Positions 24,601-35,219 of a stretch of DNA of 64,000 bases are shown piece after piece. This stretch comes from Struthio camelus (taxonomy: Eukaryota; Chordata; Aves; Struthioniformes; Struthionidae), in NCBI RefSeq assembly GCF_040807025.1, contig NC_090944.1, positions 119,366,738-119,430,737 on the forward strand, read 5' to 3'. Position 1 is the stretch's first letter. The number at the start of each line of letters is the position of its first letter. The notes beneath the pieces are model-generated. The model was not told where the DNA came from. It worked only from the letters and a program-made list of their open reading frames with translations, and searched no databases. The position numbers and the translations under genes were made by a program.

Positions 24601-27600
24601 AATGCAGAGAAAGGCAGCTCCAAAGGATATCAGGAAAATAAAAAGTGACAGATTGGTGTCATGTAGGAGGAAGTAAGGCAGTAGTATCAGCATGTTTCTT
24701 TCCATACAAAGGCTCAAGAAGGAGTAGGTATAGCGTAACATTTGTATCATTCTTCATCAGGACGTTATACGTACTGACAGTAAACAGTGTAACAGAAGAT
24801 TACATCCTTGACGTGGCAGAATTCCCTCACTGTTCACTGCTTCATACAGATTTACATTGTTACTCTTTAATCAAATATAAACATAACTTTCATGTTATAA
24901 ATACTACTATTGCCATTGTATAAGTATAAATAACATGACTGGTTGGTATTTTCACTGACTACTTTATCTTCCCTAAGATGACATATGTAGTTTTTCACAT
25001 ATCTTTTCACATCTCAAAACTGTAATTTTTTGAAAATTTCCGGCCATTTAGAAGTTACGCTCCAATTCTAATTAACGTGCCAGGTGTTAAGGTTTAATGA
25101 TGTGAACATTCTTAAATTATAGAAGAATGCAAAAAATGCCAGGCACAGAATTTTCCTTCAAGAACATAAATATTGTCCAGAATTCACAAATGGGTTGAAA
25201 ATAGAGGGGGCAGACTTTAAGGAGTCTCAATCCTTTTAAGCTGGATGGTTCTACACACTCAGAAAATGATAACTATATTGACTTTTACCTGATTTTCAAA
25301 TGTGCTGAGAATCCCTCAGTCACAAAGACAGCGACTGGACTTCTAGTTGTTCCTCATGCTTCAGAAGCTTCAGACCTTGTTTCGATAAGAATTAATACCA
25401 GGTAAAGTGGTATGCCTCTTTGCTCTCTACTTTGCTCTAAGCAGAATTTCCCACAGCTGCCTGCAAGAATAGGATGGAACTGACTTCCACCTTAAACTGT
25501 CTGGCAGCTTTAAAATCCTCAAAATTCAGTTTCTAACACTCATGAGAAGTGAGGTTTTCAACAGATGCAATTCTCAAAAGCACTGCATACTGTTTTTTCT
25601 GCTCCCACTGAAGAAGAACTCTTATTCAGACATGGGGAGCAGAGTTAAAGAACGCTTTCAGAGATTCTACCCCTACCATACCATGCTTGTTTATAGCACC
25701 CTCAGTGCCATTGCATCTGAGCGCTTTGTAAGTTCTGAAAGTAAACACGCATAAGATTGTCTCTCCTACTCCTGATACATACGGAGAAGCATATATTAAT
25801 TACTGAAAAGTTGTGTGTGTGCACATATGCCTCTCTGTATACAGGCTCTGTAATCCAGAACCTGTCTGCGCTCTAAACATCCTCTCCATGTGATGTAGAA
25901 CAACATAACACCATACTATGTAAACATAAGAGAAGATTCAAAGAACTTACTCTCAACTTACTCTCAGAGACTAGTGTGAAAGTTGTTCAGCTCTTCAGGC
26001 ATAACCAGGCTTTATGGAAATTATTTCCACCAACAGCAACCGTGGACCTAGCCGCCTATACCTCTTCCTGTGGGATCTTATTTGTAAAAAATAAACCAAA
26101 ATAAAAAATGGCATTTACAGTTATAGCTGGGTGATATTAGTATGTAGTAGAAAAGGAAAACGGTGTCAATTTAGTCTTGATGTCTAATTAGTCAACTGTT
26201 CTTGCTTTTTTCTATCTTATCATTGGAATTGTCTCCTCAAGATCCGTGTTGTTTTATTTAAATTTGGAGATACTGCTCTGATGTCCTGCATATACTGTAT
26301 TTCCACAAATTGGATGATTTTGGAACCAAGACACTTTAACGCAATCTAGTGATTAAATAAATGAGAAGAATAGTGCTATACATGCAATGCATGACAACAC
26401 TTCATTATCTGGAAGTGCTGATTAATTGACATAATAGAGTTTTCCGATCAACTTTTCAACATTTAATGCTGCAGAGGGCAACATAGCAACATGTGATTTA
26501 CAGCATGGAAAAATATTTCCAAGCAATTAAATTCTACAGAGGGCACAAATCTTCCCAAACGTGAAGGTGTCTTACCCAGACTCTTCCAAGCCCTCCGATA
26601 AGCTCTTCCTCCAACATTGGAACCCCTGAACTCAATAGCACATACGCCAGCCCCGCTAGCCTCCACAGGAAGCTGACAGGAAAAGTTGCCACTATCTCCT
26701 GCCATGCCACAGGCTCACCATTAAGCCTTGACCTGCTCTGACTGCAGGACTGCATCCTGCCTAGATCTGAAGGATCTTTCAGATAGGGAACAGTAGTTAC
26801 TTTGAACAGTCTTGGAATATCTATCTTGGAAAAAGCCATCCAAGTTATGAAAAACAAACTGGCGTCTGTTCTCTTATAATAGCCTTTTCAGGACAGCAAC
26901 AATAACACACTCTGTCTTTTATATTACTTTTTAACATGCGTTTGACAACACCGTCTCATGTTAGCTACGTACAAACTTCCATCTATTTTCTTTTTCGCAA
27001 TCAGTAAAAGCCTCCACTCTGTGTGCAGCATGCCCCCAAAGAAATAGAGAATTATTTGCTTGCTACTGTTGTCCACCTGGGCAAAAAACCTACATGTTGG
27101 TATTTATCCACAAGTAAGACAGGTGCCACTATGCACAAATTGAACGTTTCCCTGTGCATAAAACAAGTTACTTCTCAAGCTGGCTACATGCCTGGACGAA
27201 TACAGGATCCCAGTTGTACTGCAGGCATCTGCATGAATAAAACATGCCTATGTGATGACAGCAGGAACACAGATGATGTATTAAAGTTTGATTTCAATGC
27301 ACTTTAAAGGGCCTAAATGTCACGGACCACTTGGATAAAGGCATTTCCCTGTGGCTATCCATCAGGATGCCAGCACCACTTGGTATATCAAGTATTAGTC
27401 CCTCAGCTTGATAACACAGGGTGTTTGGCCTCACTAACCCCCAAATTCAGGGGAGGTACATAATATTTTACATTATTTATTATTATTACCAGTATCACCA
27501 TCTTGAGACTTCAACTGAGATGAAGGAGGGTAAGGGAAGAGATCCTTTCGCCCATTGGAACTCCATTCACTTCGGGAAACTCCACATGGGTGGATTCCAG

Positions 27601-29934
27601 TGGTATAACTGGTATAAGACTTCCCAAATCTTTGAAGGCACAAAATGTGATGTTTTCTCCCTTTCTTTCCTCAGAAACATCACATATCTGCAGTGCCTAC
27701 TTGGACAGCAATATCTTATCTACTTGAAGAATTCAAAACAGATTATGTGCAATATATTTAACACTTAGAAAATTCTGTTAAGACATGTTATGGCACAATA
27801 CATAAAGTACATTTATTTTAGTTTTAAATAATGAAAAAAAACATTTAGTATAAGAGACGGGCTAAACTTCTCACTAAAGATCTTGCATGTATTTGCCTCA
27901 TCTCACTCAAGTGTGTGAGGGAAGCGGATGCTGAAAATAGAAAACATCATTGTTGTTGACTTGCAAACAAAGAGAATGGTTATAGGTGTACTTCAGAATC
28001 AGGACTTTCTTTTCATCTGATTAAAACCAGCACGGAGGCTGGTTTACCAAATAGAGCCTCTGTTTACTAGCTTTGAGCCAGTAAGCAGAGGCTGAAAGTT
28101 ACCAAACAGATACAGAAGAAACCAACTGTAATGCTTGTAACAGAACACAATGCTAAGACTGAAGAAGAAATCTGGCCTACAGTATACAGGCCACAGATTA
28201 CAGAAATTAGATTTGCTTAATACCTTAAGATTAGAAATAATAAGTATAAATTATTAGAAATAATAAAATAAATAAATAACTTCTGAAATACCTTAGTTCA
28301 AAAAAGCATTCTGAAAACCTTCAGTGTAGCACTGATGACATCACTTAAAATATTACTTTTGGTTTTCCAGCACAGATTTGTTTTTTTGCATGCAGATTTC
28401 TTCATCTTTCAACTTTCTAAAATTTCTCTGGAAGGAAATTCTATCAGAAAAAAGAGCAGTTTTTTTAATGGCTGTTTCCCCCTGCCCAAGCCTTGCATTT
28501 CCAGTGGAGCCAGGGTGAAGTTAGTGAGCTCTCGTGAGCAGCCAGCTCCACCCATGCGAATGTTATCAAAACAATACTTTCATCTTTGGCTCCTCTTCCT
28601 GTGTATCTAATGTTCCATCCGCTTTCTGCCTTTCTCTGTCATTCTTGCTCAAAACAGGAACAACAAAACTTGGCTGGAAATGTCTTTGACAGAGTGTGTC
28701 TTCTGCCAGGTAACTTCAAGCAAACAGTAAACCACTTAGGTTCGGCAGGATACAGTTTTCAGACAGAGGATGTAACAGCTATTGAGCTACTGCTACACTT
28801 GAACTTTGCCATTTATCATTTGAGTTGAACAAGGGTTATTCACAATAACTTCAACAAAGGATGCTTGTATATAATGACAGAAGTCAACTGTGTTTTGAAC
28901 TATAACAATTTATAAATAACTCTTGCAAATTCTAGAAAGGAGTCTTTAGTGCTTTATGCACAAACTCCCAGTGAAAATTAATCCAGCAGCCAGTAGAAAT
29001 ACACCTTTCTGTGCACATCTTGCTCTGCACATATGAAAATATGCAATGCTTAAATTATGAAACGTCCTCTTTTGAAAAAAAAAAAGAACTGTATATTTGA
29101 GGATGTTGCCTAAGTTAACTCTGTCCACTCTCAGAAGAGGTACAGAACAGACAGTGGAAATACCAGTGTAAGTATCTGCAGAATGGGCATTTTAGAGGAT
29201 ACAGTGCAGGCAGACAGTGGCTCATGCTCAGAGCCCCCCCAGGGCTATGTGACCACATTACTGCAGCATTACTGAGCCTTAGCTAGTATACGCTTCTCTA
29301 AGGGTTAACAGCTTGGACTTGCTGTTATGATAGCATGATCACACCGATCTTGGTTAACTTAAGAGTGCTGCCAGATCTCCCCGGTGCCTGCTTGGATACC
29401 ACAGAGATTTAACCAAAGCCTTCCAATGCATACTAATACTGATACAGGGAAACTAGTTTAGAACTGAGGATACAGTTCAGTTCCAGCACTGACAGATTCC
29501 TTGGTGCCTGTAAAAAGAGTAGTACATATGAGAGTTAGACCCCAATATTGCAAAGATTTAGCTAATATTATATAGTTATTTTTAAGCACGTGCGCGTCAG
29601 GTTTCGCAGGACCATTCATGCGACTGATTTGATGTATGTGGGTGAATCTTGTTGAATCAGTTTCTGACATATATTCTTAACTGAGAAGCAAATACGCATC
29701 CATAAGGAAAAAAAAAGAATTTTTCAGTTAATTTCAGTAAGAGCATCAAAAAAAGCAAAAGATGGAAATAACCGGAAATAACCTTTATAGTCGGTATGGA
29801 TGTAAGCTGACGTAAGCAAGAAAAAAAGAGGTGAGAGGCCATGTATTTCATTGTCTTCCTCCAGGAAGTATCTGGTTCACTGTTGAAAGTTTTAAATCAG
29901 AACTGATTCATCTTAGTTTCTGAAGCAATGTACA

Positions 29935-30444
29935 TTTATTTTATATTACTGCTACATCTTAACTAATTATTACAAACAATATGATTTACAATACAAAGCT
30001 GTTAGAATTTATCATTCAATGTTCCAGTTCTGTTTAAAGTGTAACGTATTTAAATATTTTGGTGAAATCACAAATAGCAGAACATAAATTGATTATTATT
30101 CTGCATCTGAAATATGAATCCTTTACGGCATAAAGGTTAGGTTACATATGTTTATGCATAACAAATCTCACAGTGCACAAACAGTCAGTGATACTTTTAA
30201 CCTTTTGTCTAGCTTTCATGATACAATAAATTAGATATTGGCATTTTAGGTATTAGATATTGACATTCATGTTATGTAATGTCTTACACAGCAACTAAGA
30301 ATTCTTCTATCATGTAAATAGAGACCATTTATACTTATGTCTAGCATAGAAAGCATCAAAATGGTCTTGTGCAATTTTACGGAGGCACAGAAATATCACG
30401 CAGCAGAAACATCACAGTTTTGTGTTTAGCTATGTTTTCCTCCA
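29935..30444 (-). other. Probable 3' UTR ending at a polyadenylation signal
   Basis: Downstream of the stop on the minus strand the sequence is AT-rich with stops in all frames. The first canonical AATAAA read from the stop is at 29940-29935, which would give a 3' UTR of about 530 bases. I saw no ATTAAA nearer the stop. Confidence 0.4.
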
Positions 30445-30559
30445 TTAGTATCTAGTGTTAAATCCTGAGAAATCAAGCTTGGAAATTTCCTTTTCATTAG
30501 AAAAGTTTGTTCGATCTATGCGAGAACTTGGGCTTCCAACTTTACTCAGCCAGGATTTC
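30445..30559 (-). CDS. Exon 6 (last exon) of the candidate gene, with stop codon
   Basis: The acceptor TTACTTTTCTTGCAG is near consensus. The exon reads [20 protein letters not shown], then [17 protein letters not shown] and TAA at 30447-30445. The Ser/Lys/Asn/Asp-rich composition with an aromatic C-terminus looks like genuine coding sequence. Intron 5 in front of it is about 1.46 kb, the longest in the model, and I see nothing else in that intron. Confidence 0.55.
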
Positions 30560-33498
30560 CTGCAAGAAAAGTAATAAGAGAAGGTTAGCATGTAATGAAC
30601 TGTACATGTGGGGTTTGTTCTCCTGTCATGCTTTCCCTACGTAAGAGCCATACGAAGCACAGTCTTGCTCACTGAGGAAACAACCCCAAATATGCCAGGT
30701 TCTTCCTCTGTTTTCCCTCCTTTTTGCCTTTAACAGTAAAATAAACTAGTTAAAGAATAAATGCCAACATTTCAAAACATATTATAGGATGTTACATACC
30801 AATACATCTGACACAGAGAAAAGCCTAAAGCAGCCTTATTTTAATGACCCCTTTTAAAAGTGCTTATTAGTAGCATTAAAATAGGTATATATTAGCTTTG
30901 CAAATTGAGCACTATACTTTTACTAAGGATCTAAGAACCATAATTTTAAAAAGTAAGAAGAAAGGTTTCTAGTGGCCAGTTTATACTTTTCTGACAAAAG
31001 AAATTGAAACTGAAATGAAAATGCAGAAAAAATTCGAAACTAGCAAAGATATATAAAGCACATAAGATGCTAAATTACCTTACATAAATCAATACTAAAT
31101 TGTAATGATACATACTAAAAGAATTAAGAAGCGCTGAAAAAAGAAGGCCTGTTTTAAAGTTAAATGGTGATTTTACATGCATTTTGCATTATGATCCAAT
31201 CTTTAATTATTCTAGTGCTTGCTTTCTTCTTCCATTGCACACTAGAAATTTATACTGAACACAAAGAAATTACCATGAGGTAGTCAAGGCTGGAAGCTGA
31301 GAGTGCAATGCCTGCTCTAAGGTACTGATGCACGCACTCTCTATATTCTTATCCTGCAGCAATTTGAACTAATTCACAGTATTTTACCCATCAGTGGAAG
31401 AGAAACTATTCTGTGATAAAAGACGGTACACAAATAGTTGAAGTGCAGCAGAGGACATTGTTTACAAAGACATTTATGTATGAAAAAAGTAATTCCTCAT
31501 CATTTTCTATTGTACTGAAATCTCAACAATAGGATGGAGAAGGTATTTTAGTGTAATATATTTCAAGAGACGGGTATTACCACACAAAGTTTTTATAACT
31601 TTTTAGTGCTATATAAACTGCCACTGGTACTTAACTGTAATGAGTATTAAAAGATAGAGCATTATTTGTTTCAATTCTAATGTAAAGGGCATAAAACAAT
31701 TATGTTTTGTTAACAGTTATGTTAATTCATTTCTCAATAATCACACTGAGCACTATAAAAATGCAGTGTTCTTGCACTGAGACTTAATTTTGATGGCTTC
31801 ATGATGAGTATTGCGTGTAAAGGCTGCTGATCTTGAGGCAGTATATATAATACGCCTGAGACACAGTCTCTAACAAACTTTGTCTAGCAAGATACATTTC
31901 TATGTGACTACATTTTTTAGACGATTTCTTACAAATCATCATAACCCACAAAAATGTCTCAAATGTGTTTGCTGGCTACAAGATACAAGCCATTTTCTCC
32001 AAATTGTCCTATTACTGCAGAGTATTAGTCTCATCACAGACGGGGACTTCAGGACCTGCAAAACTAACCTCCTTCTTGAAATTCTGTGCACAGCCTTCTG
32101 ATTATGAAGAAATACACATTCTTAATACTTTATTAAGAAAGCAGGTTATGTCCCATTACCTTAGTACATTGAAGTACAACCTTAGGCGTATGCTTGGTGG
32201 ATTACAGACTTGCACAGTCAAGTTGCTCAGTGAGCTCCTTCCTGTTTGACCACTATAAAGGAGATTGTGTGTGGAAAGATCACCTAGAAAATGCTAACCA
32301 GATATGGAAATCCCATATTCAAAATGAATTAGCTGTAAGAGACAAGCCTCAATTTAGCCTGCAACTGATACCAGCTATTCAAATTAATAAATAACTATTT
32401 CTGTCAGATGTTCACACACCCTCACACCTGACCCTCGTTCCTCACTTCACGTTGTGAACAATGCCACTTCTTCTCTGTTTCAGAATATGAACTTTCTGGT
32501 AAAGAGTATACAACAGGAATAGGGAGTACACGAGTGAAACAAGAACCCAGCTTTCTGCTGTGCACTGGAGTCCTAACAGGTGTAAATCTGTTATTATGAC
32601 CAGATATTTCAATAGAAGGAGAAAAGCCAAGTAATAACACACTGATAAAAGACTGGTCCATTTTGCCCCATGTTACAAAAAACTTGAAAAGCTCTCTGTT
32701 TATTTAGCAAAAAAGTCTCTAATATATCTGAATGACCTTGAGTTAAAAAAGAATACCAACAGATATATAAAATACTGTATCACTTAAAACCAAAATCTAT
32801 CTGTATCGTTTTTAGAGGACTAAAGTGATATCCACAACTGAACTGATGCTCTTCCCTTTCCTGGAAGGTGAGCTTGTCCCAGACAAAACCAATGGAAATG
32901 TTATCTTCCTTGCCCAGCCTTCACAACTGTACGTCATGCCCCTGAAAGTCATCCTTGGTGGCTTCCAATTCCCAGGTTCCGCTGCATAAAGAAAGAAACT
33001 CTGCAAACTCTGCACAGAGCAGAACTCTATCCCTTGTCCGTTCAAATGAGACTTTTCTACGAACTAGTCTGCAACAAGGCTGCAACTGGACAATATATCA
33101 CTCACTCTTCGGTAAATATTTTAATGGACGTATTTCTAAAGCAACACTGCTGCAAACTGAGCCAAACCTGGAGAAAGACACTGAAAAAAAAAAAAAAACC
33201 TGTGGCAAAGTGGGAACAAGAGCTAATCTCAAAATAACTTTTTCCTACTGCATTTCATTTCCTCAGTATTGCATACCCATACGACCAGTCTTGGTCATGC
33301 TCCAATGTCACAGTTTAAGACCAAATTGACCGTGCAGAGACTGCACGGACTCGGATACCTTTTAATGGCAGATTTATGAGTTACATGACTTCCCCGTCCC
33401 GCAGGCAGACAGCACCATCCAGAAGAAAAGACCAGGCAGGCCAGGCAGCAGTCGGGGGTGCCCAGGCTGCGCGCAGGGCCCGTCGGGGTGCCCGCCAT
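30445..33498 (-). CDS. Candidate compact six-exon protein-coding gene, product not recognised
   Basis: Six small exons on the minus strand can be joined with GT/AG boundaries and consistent phases: 33498-33359, 33180-33106, 32981-32925, 32587-32451 (or to 32433), 32097-32016 and 30559-30445. They give about 201-207 residues. The gene starts in a CpG-rich promoter with paired CCAAT boxes and ends before an AATAAA at 29940-29935, so both ends fit a real transcription unit. The predicted protein has no membrane segment, signal peptide or obvious catalytic motif. It is rich in Ser, Thr, Lys and Pro and includes [12 protein letters not shown] and KKEVSF, the latter fitting the RVxF docking motif for protein phosphatase 1. 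Paired CCAAT boxes and a short disordered product recall cell-cycle regulators, but that is inference. I do not recognise the family. The 3' half is better supported than the 5' half, where exon 2 is open in two frames and exon 3 has other possible borders. Confidence 0.5.
32016..32097 (-). CDS. Exon 5 of the candidate gene, with possible PP1-docking motif
   Basis: The 82-base exon lies between the acceptor GTATTTCTTCATAATCAG and the donor CTGCA|GTAATA. It reads [20 protein letters not shown], then DETNTL. It ends two bases into a Gln codon that the first base of exon 6 completes, an exact phase match. KEVSF matches the RVxF docking consensus of protein phosphatase 1 partners, a short motif that also arises by chance. 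Confidence 0.5.
32451..32587 (-). CDS. Exon 4 of the candidate gene
   Basis: The frame reads [20 protein letters not shown], then [20 protein letters not shown]. It has the polar, Pro/Ser-rich make-up of a disordered regulatory region, with TP dipeptides that could be CDK-type phosphosites. The acceptor is AATAACAG at 32588, behind a pyrimidine-rich stretch. The frame is also open further upstream to about 32640, so an earlier acceptor is possible. Donors that leave the phase needed by the next exon are CAAC|GTGAAG (end 32451) and GAGG|GTCAGG (end 32433). GAA|GTGAGG at 32446 is a stronger donor but breaks the phase. Confidence 0.45.
32925..32981 (-). CDS. Exon 3 of the candidate gene (borders uncertain)
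   Basis: The acceptor is TTTCTTTCTTTATGCAG and the donor TT|GTGAAG. The resulting 57-base exon reads [18 protein letters not shown] in the phase required by both neighbours. The same acceptor followed in another frame stays open to 32812 ([15 protein letters not shown] and onward), so a longer exon in a different frame is a real alternative. Both readings look protein-like. Confidence 0.3.
33106..33180 (-). CDS. Exon 2 of the candidate gene
   Basis: A run of about 15 T followed by CAG (minus strand) makes a strong acceptor, and the exon ends at AAGA|GTGAGT, a near-consensus donor. The 75-base exon has two open frames. One reads [20 protein letters not shown] and onward; the other, which fits the chosen exon 1 donor, ends in NTSIKIFTE. 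The third frame has a stop. The splice signals make an exon here likely, but the frame cannot be settled from sequence alone. Confidence 0.45.
33359..33498 (-). CDS. Exon 1 of the candidate gene (start codon and N-terminus)
   Basis: An ATG at 33498-33496 sits in a good Kozak context (G at -3 and G at +4) and begins [15 protein letters not shown]. It lies about 60 bp downstream of the nearer CCAAT box, where a 5' UTR would be short. The frame stays open to 33295. The best donor by eye is AAAAG|GTATCC, ending the exon at 33359 after two bases of a codon. Weaker donors lie closer to the ATG (GAA|GTCATG, CAT|GTAACT). The Cys/Trp-rich stretch in the middle is unusual for a disordered protein, so a shorter exon or a different start remains possible. 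Confidence 0.35.
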
Positions 33499-33740
33499 TT
33501 CGGGGCGACCTCAGGCGCTCTCTGGAACGGGGCTGGCGGCAGGAAACACCCGACTCCGATTGGCTCACTCAGCTGCCGGCGGCACTTGCCGATTGGCTGT
33601 CGCCAGCATGCCCGCCCCACGCTGCCCTTCCAGAAGCTTCCTGCAGCCCCACAGGGACCGGGCGGTCCCTCGCCCTCCAGCTGCTCCCCTGCCCTGCGAC
33701 CGGGCCCCATCCGCACTGGCTGCCACAGCTGGGCAGGGAC
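33440..33740 (-). promoter_or_regulatory. CpG-rich promoter with paired CCAAT boxes and YY1-like start element
   Basis: This is the only strongly GC- and CpG-rich stretch in the window. GATTGGCT occurs at 33558-33565 and 33591-33598, which are AGCCAATC on the minus strand. The two CCAAT boxes are 33 bp apart, the helically phased spacing known from NF-Y-driven cell-cycle promoters. GAAATGGCGGGC around 33490-33501 resembles the YY1 element that often overlaps start codons near the transcription start. There is no TATA box. I found no clear CHR (TTTGAA) element. A poly-C run of 12 (33740-33751) marks the right edge. Open frames of 116-152 codons here reflect high GC rather than genes. Confidence 0.65.
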
Positions 33741-34060
33741 CCCCCCCCCCCAAAACAAACCTCAGAGCACTCACAAGCACATCCACCTCTCCAGGCAGCT
33801 GTTACTGAAGAGTAGTCACCTCAGAGAGTACTGATGTTTTACTGTTTTGGCTTTTATTTTCTTGGCTAAACAAGTCTTGTCGTGTCTATATGCATTTATA
33901 AGTGTACTTGAAATAGCTTCCTACCTGAACTTTAAAGCAGACTTTCTCTCTGACCATATGCTCATAGTGTTTTATTCCTAGGAGTTTAAGGATCAATTAG
34001 ATCTGTCATTCTTTTCCCCTCGTCTTGTCATTAAATAAAATTACTAAGTTAACCTTGCTT

Positions 34061-34074
34061 GTTACCTAGGCAAC
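34061..34074. promoter_or_regulatory. Perfect X-box (RFX-type) motif
   Basis: GTTACCTAGGCAAC matches the X-box consensus GTTRCC-NN-GGYAAC at every fixed position on both strands. RFX factors use such sites mainly in promoters of cilia genes. It is about 560 bp upstream of the minus-strand start codon and 71 bp left of a TATAAATA at 34145-34152, so it could serve either direction. Occupancy is inference. Confidence 0.45.
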
Positions 34075-35142
34075 TGACATCTTTCCACTGAACATATTAT
34101 TGGTCTTAGGAGTTGGTTTGGCATTATCCCAAGTTAGATTCTAGTATAAATAACCTGGTTGTATACCGTATTTAAAGCATGAATGTTTTTTCTTGCAACC
34201 TTAGGTACACATGCGTATCTATTAACTTGGCTTCTCGGTGCTACTCGCGTTGATGCCTATTAGTTTAGGCCTCTCCTTCTCACAAGCGCATTACCGTGGC
34301 CCTTCAAACAGTATTTCCATTCCAGGGTTGGATGATCTTTCAAAGGAAATTTCCAAGGACTCCAAGGAGTCTCTGCTGAGATACGTGGAGCGTTTTCAAA
34401 GACATTTGACCAGATCAAATCCAGAGGGCTCCCTGGAAATATTTACGGAGCTTTACCTCTGTAATACAAGATGATAGTAGCACAGCCATAAAAACCGTTG
34501 GGCTTTGAATACTATAGCTAGTAGAGCTACTTTATGTTCCCCCATAAGAAGCTTTTTAACTGAGATCTATGCTATAAATACAAATAGATTTTCCAAAGAA
34601 AATGTCTTGGCTGTCACTGTTCTCTGAATGAAATCTTTGCAGACTTTGATAAGGAAAAACCTACTCCAAACCAGGAAGAACTAGGCCTCTTGTGATTTCA
34701 GTAGGTGCACGTGTGAAAAGTGGCAGGAAAGTATTGGTATCACTTGCTGTAAGATCTGATGCAGTACTGGAGAGAAGCCCTAGCCTTCACTCCCTGCCAT
34801 CTGACTGGGAAGCAAAATCAGAATTTGCCATAGCAGAACTGATGAATGCGGTAGTGGAGCCTTATAAATGCATCTTACAAAAGGAAGTGGTTTAAGGACT
34901 TGGCAATAGGATATATGGCTTTTTACTTCCTGGCTTCTAGTTCAAGTCCATGTCTGATCATTTAAGGAGTAACAACTGTCCATGGTTCACAGGAGAAGAA
35001 TAATGCCATTACATGAGTTCCTAGTCTCCACACCTGAAAATACCATCATAACAGTTTGTATTAATTACACTTCTGTGGGCCAACTCAGAGGCTAAGGTGT
35101 ATATGGGGCAAGAAGCTTCTGCCAAAAATGGATTTTGCAGAA

Positions 35143-35219
35143 GACTTGTTACAAATGCATGTGCTATATTCGCCTCCAAAGATTTGTTTCAAATGCATGT
35201 GCTATATTCGCCTCAAAAA
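35143..35219. repeat. Tandem duplication, two 38-bp copies
   Basis: CAAATGCATGTGCTATATTC plus GCCT occurs identically at 35152 and 35190. The flanking bases (GACTTGTTA and GATTTGTTT) are also near-identical, giving an exact period of 38. Each unit contains an ATGCAT palindrome. Confidence 0.9.

Larger units (their letters stand above)
15521..29900. other. Non-coding sequence with sparse ancient repeats; no gene seen
   Basis: It contains the two MIR-like pieces (19170, 21431), the AATCAATGG-type piece (23199) and the duplication at 24561. Open frames up to 130 codons (18850-19242, which overlaps the MIR-like piece) have no splice context or recognisable motif. Confidence 0.55.

Noticed and set aside
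33061-33105. [15 protein letters not shown] reading on the minus strand just after exon 2, with a KVSF motif
   Set aside because: It would need a 42-base intron after exon 2, shorter than vertebrate introns normally are; the upstream frame otherwise has stops.
33376-33834. Overlapping open frames of 116-152 codons on both strands
   Set aside because: They lie in the CpG-rich promoter, where few stops occur; Pro/Arg/Ala-rich text in every frame is what GC-rich DNA gives.
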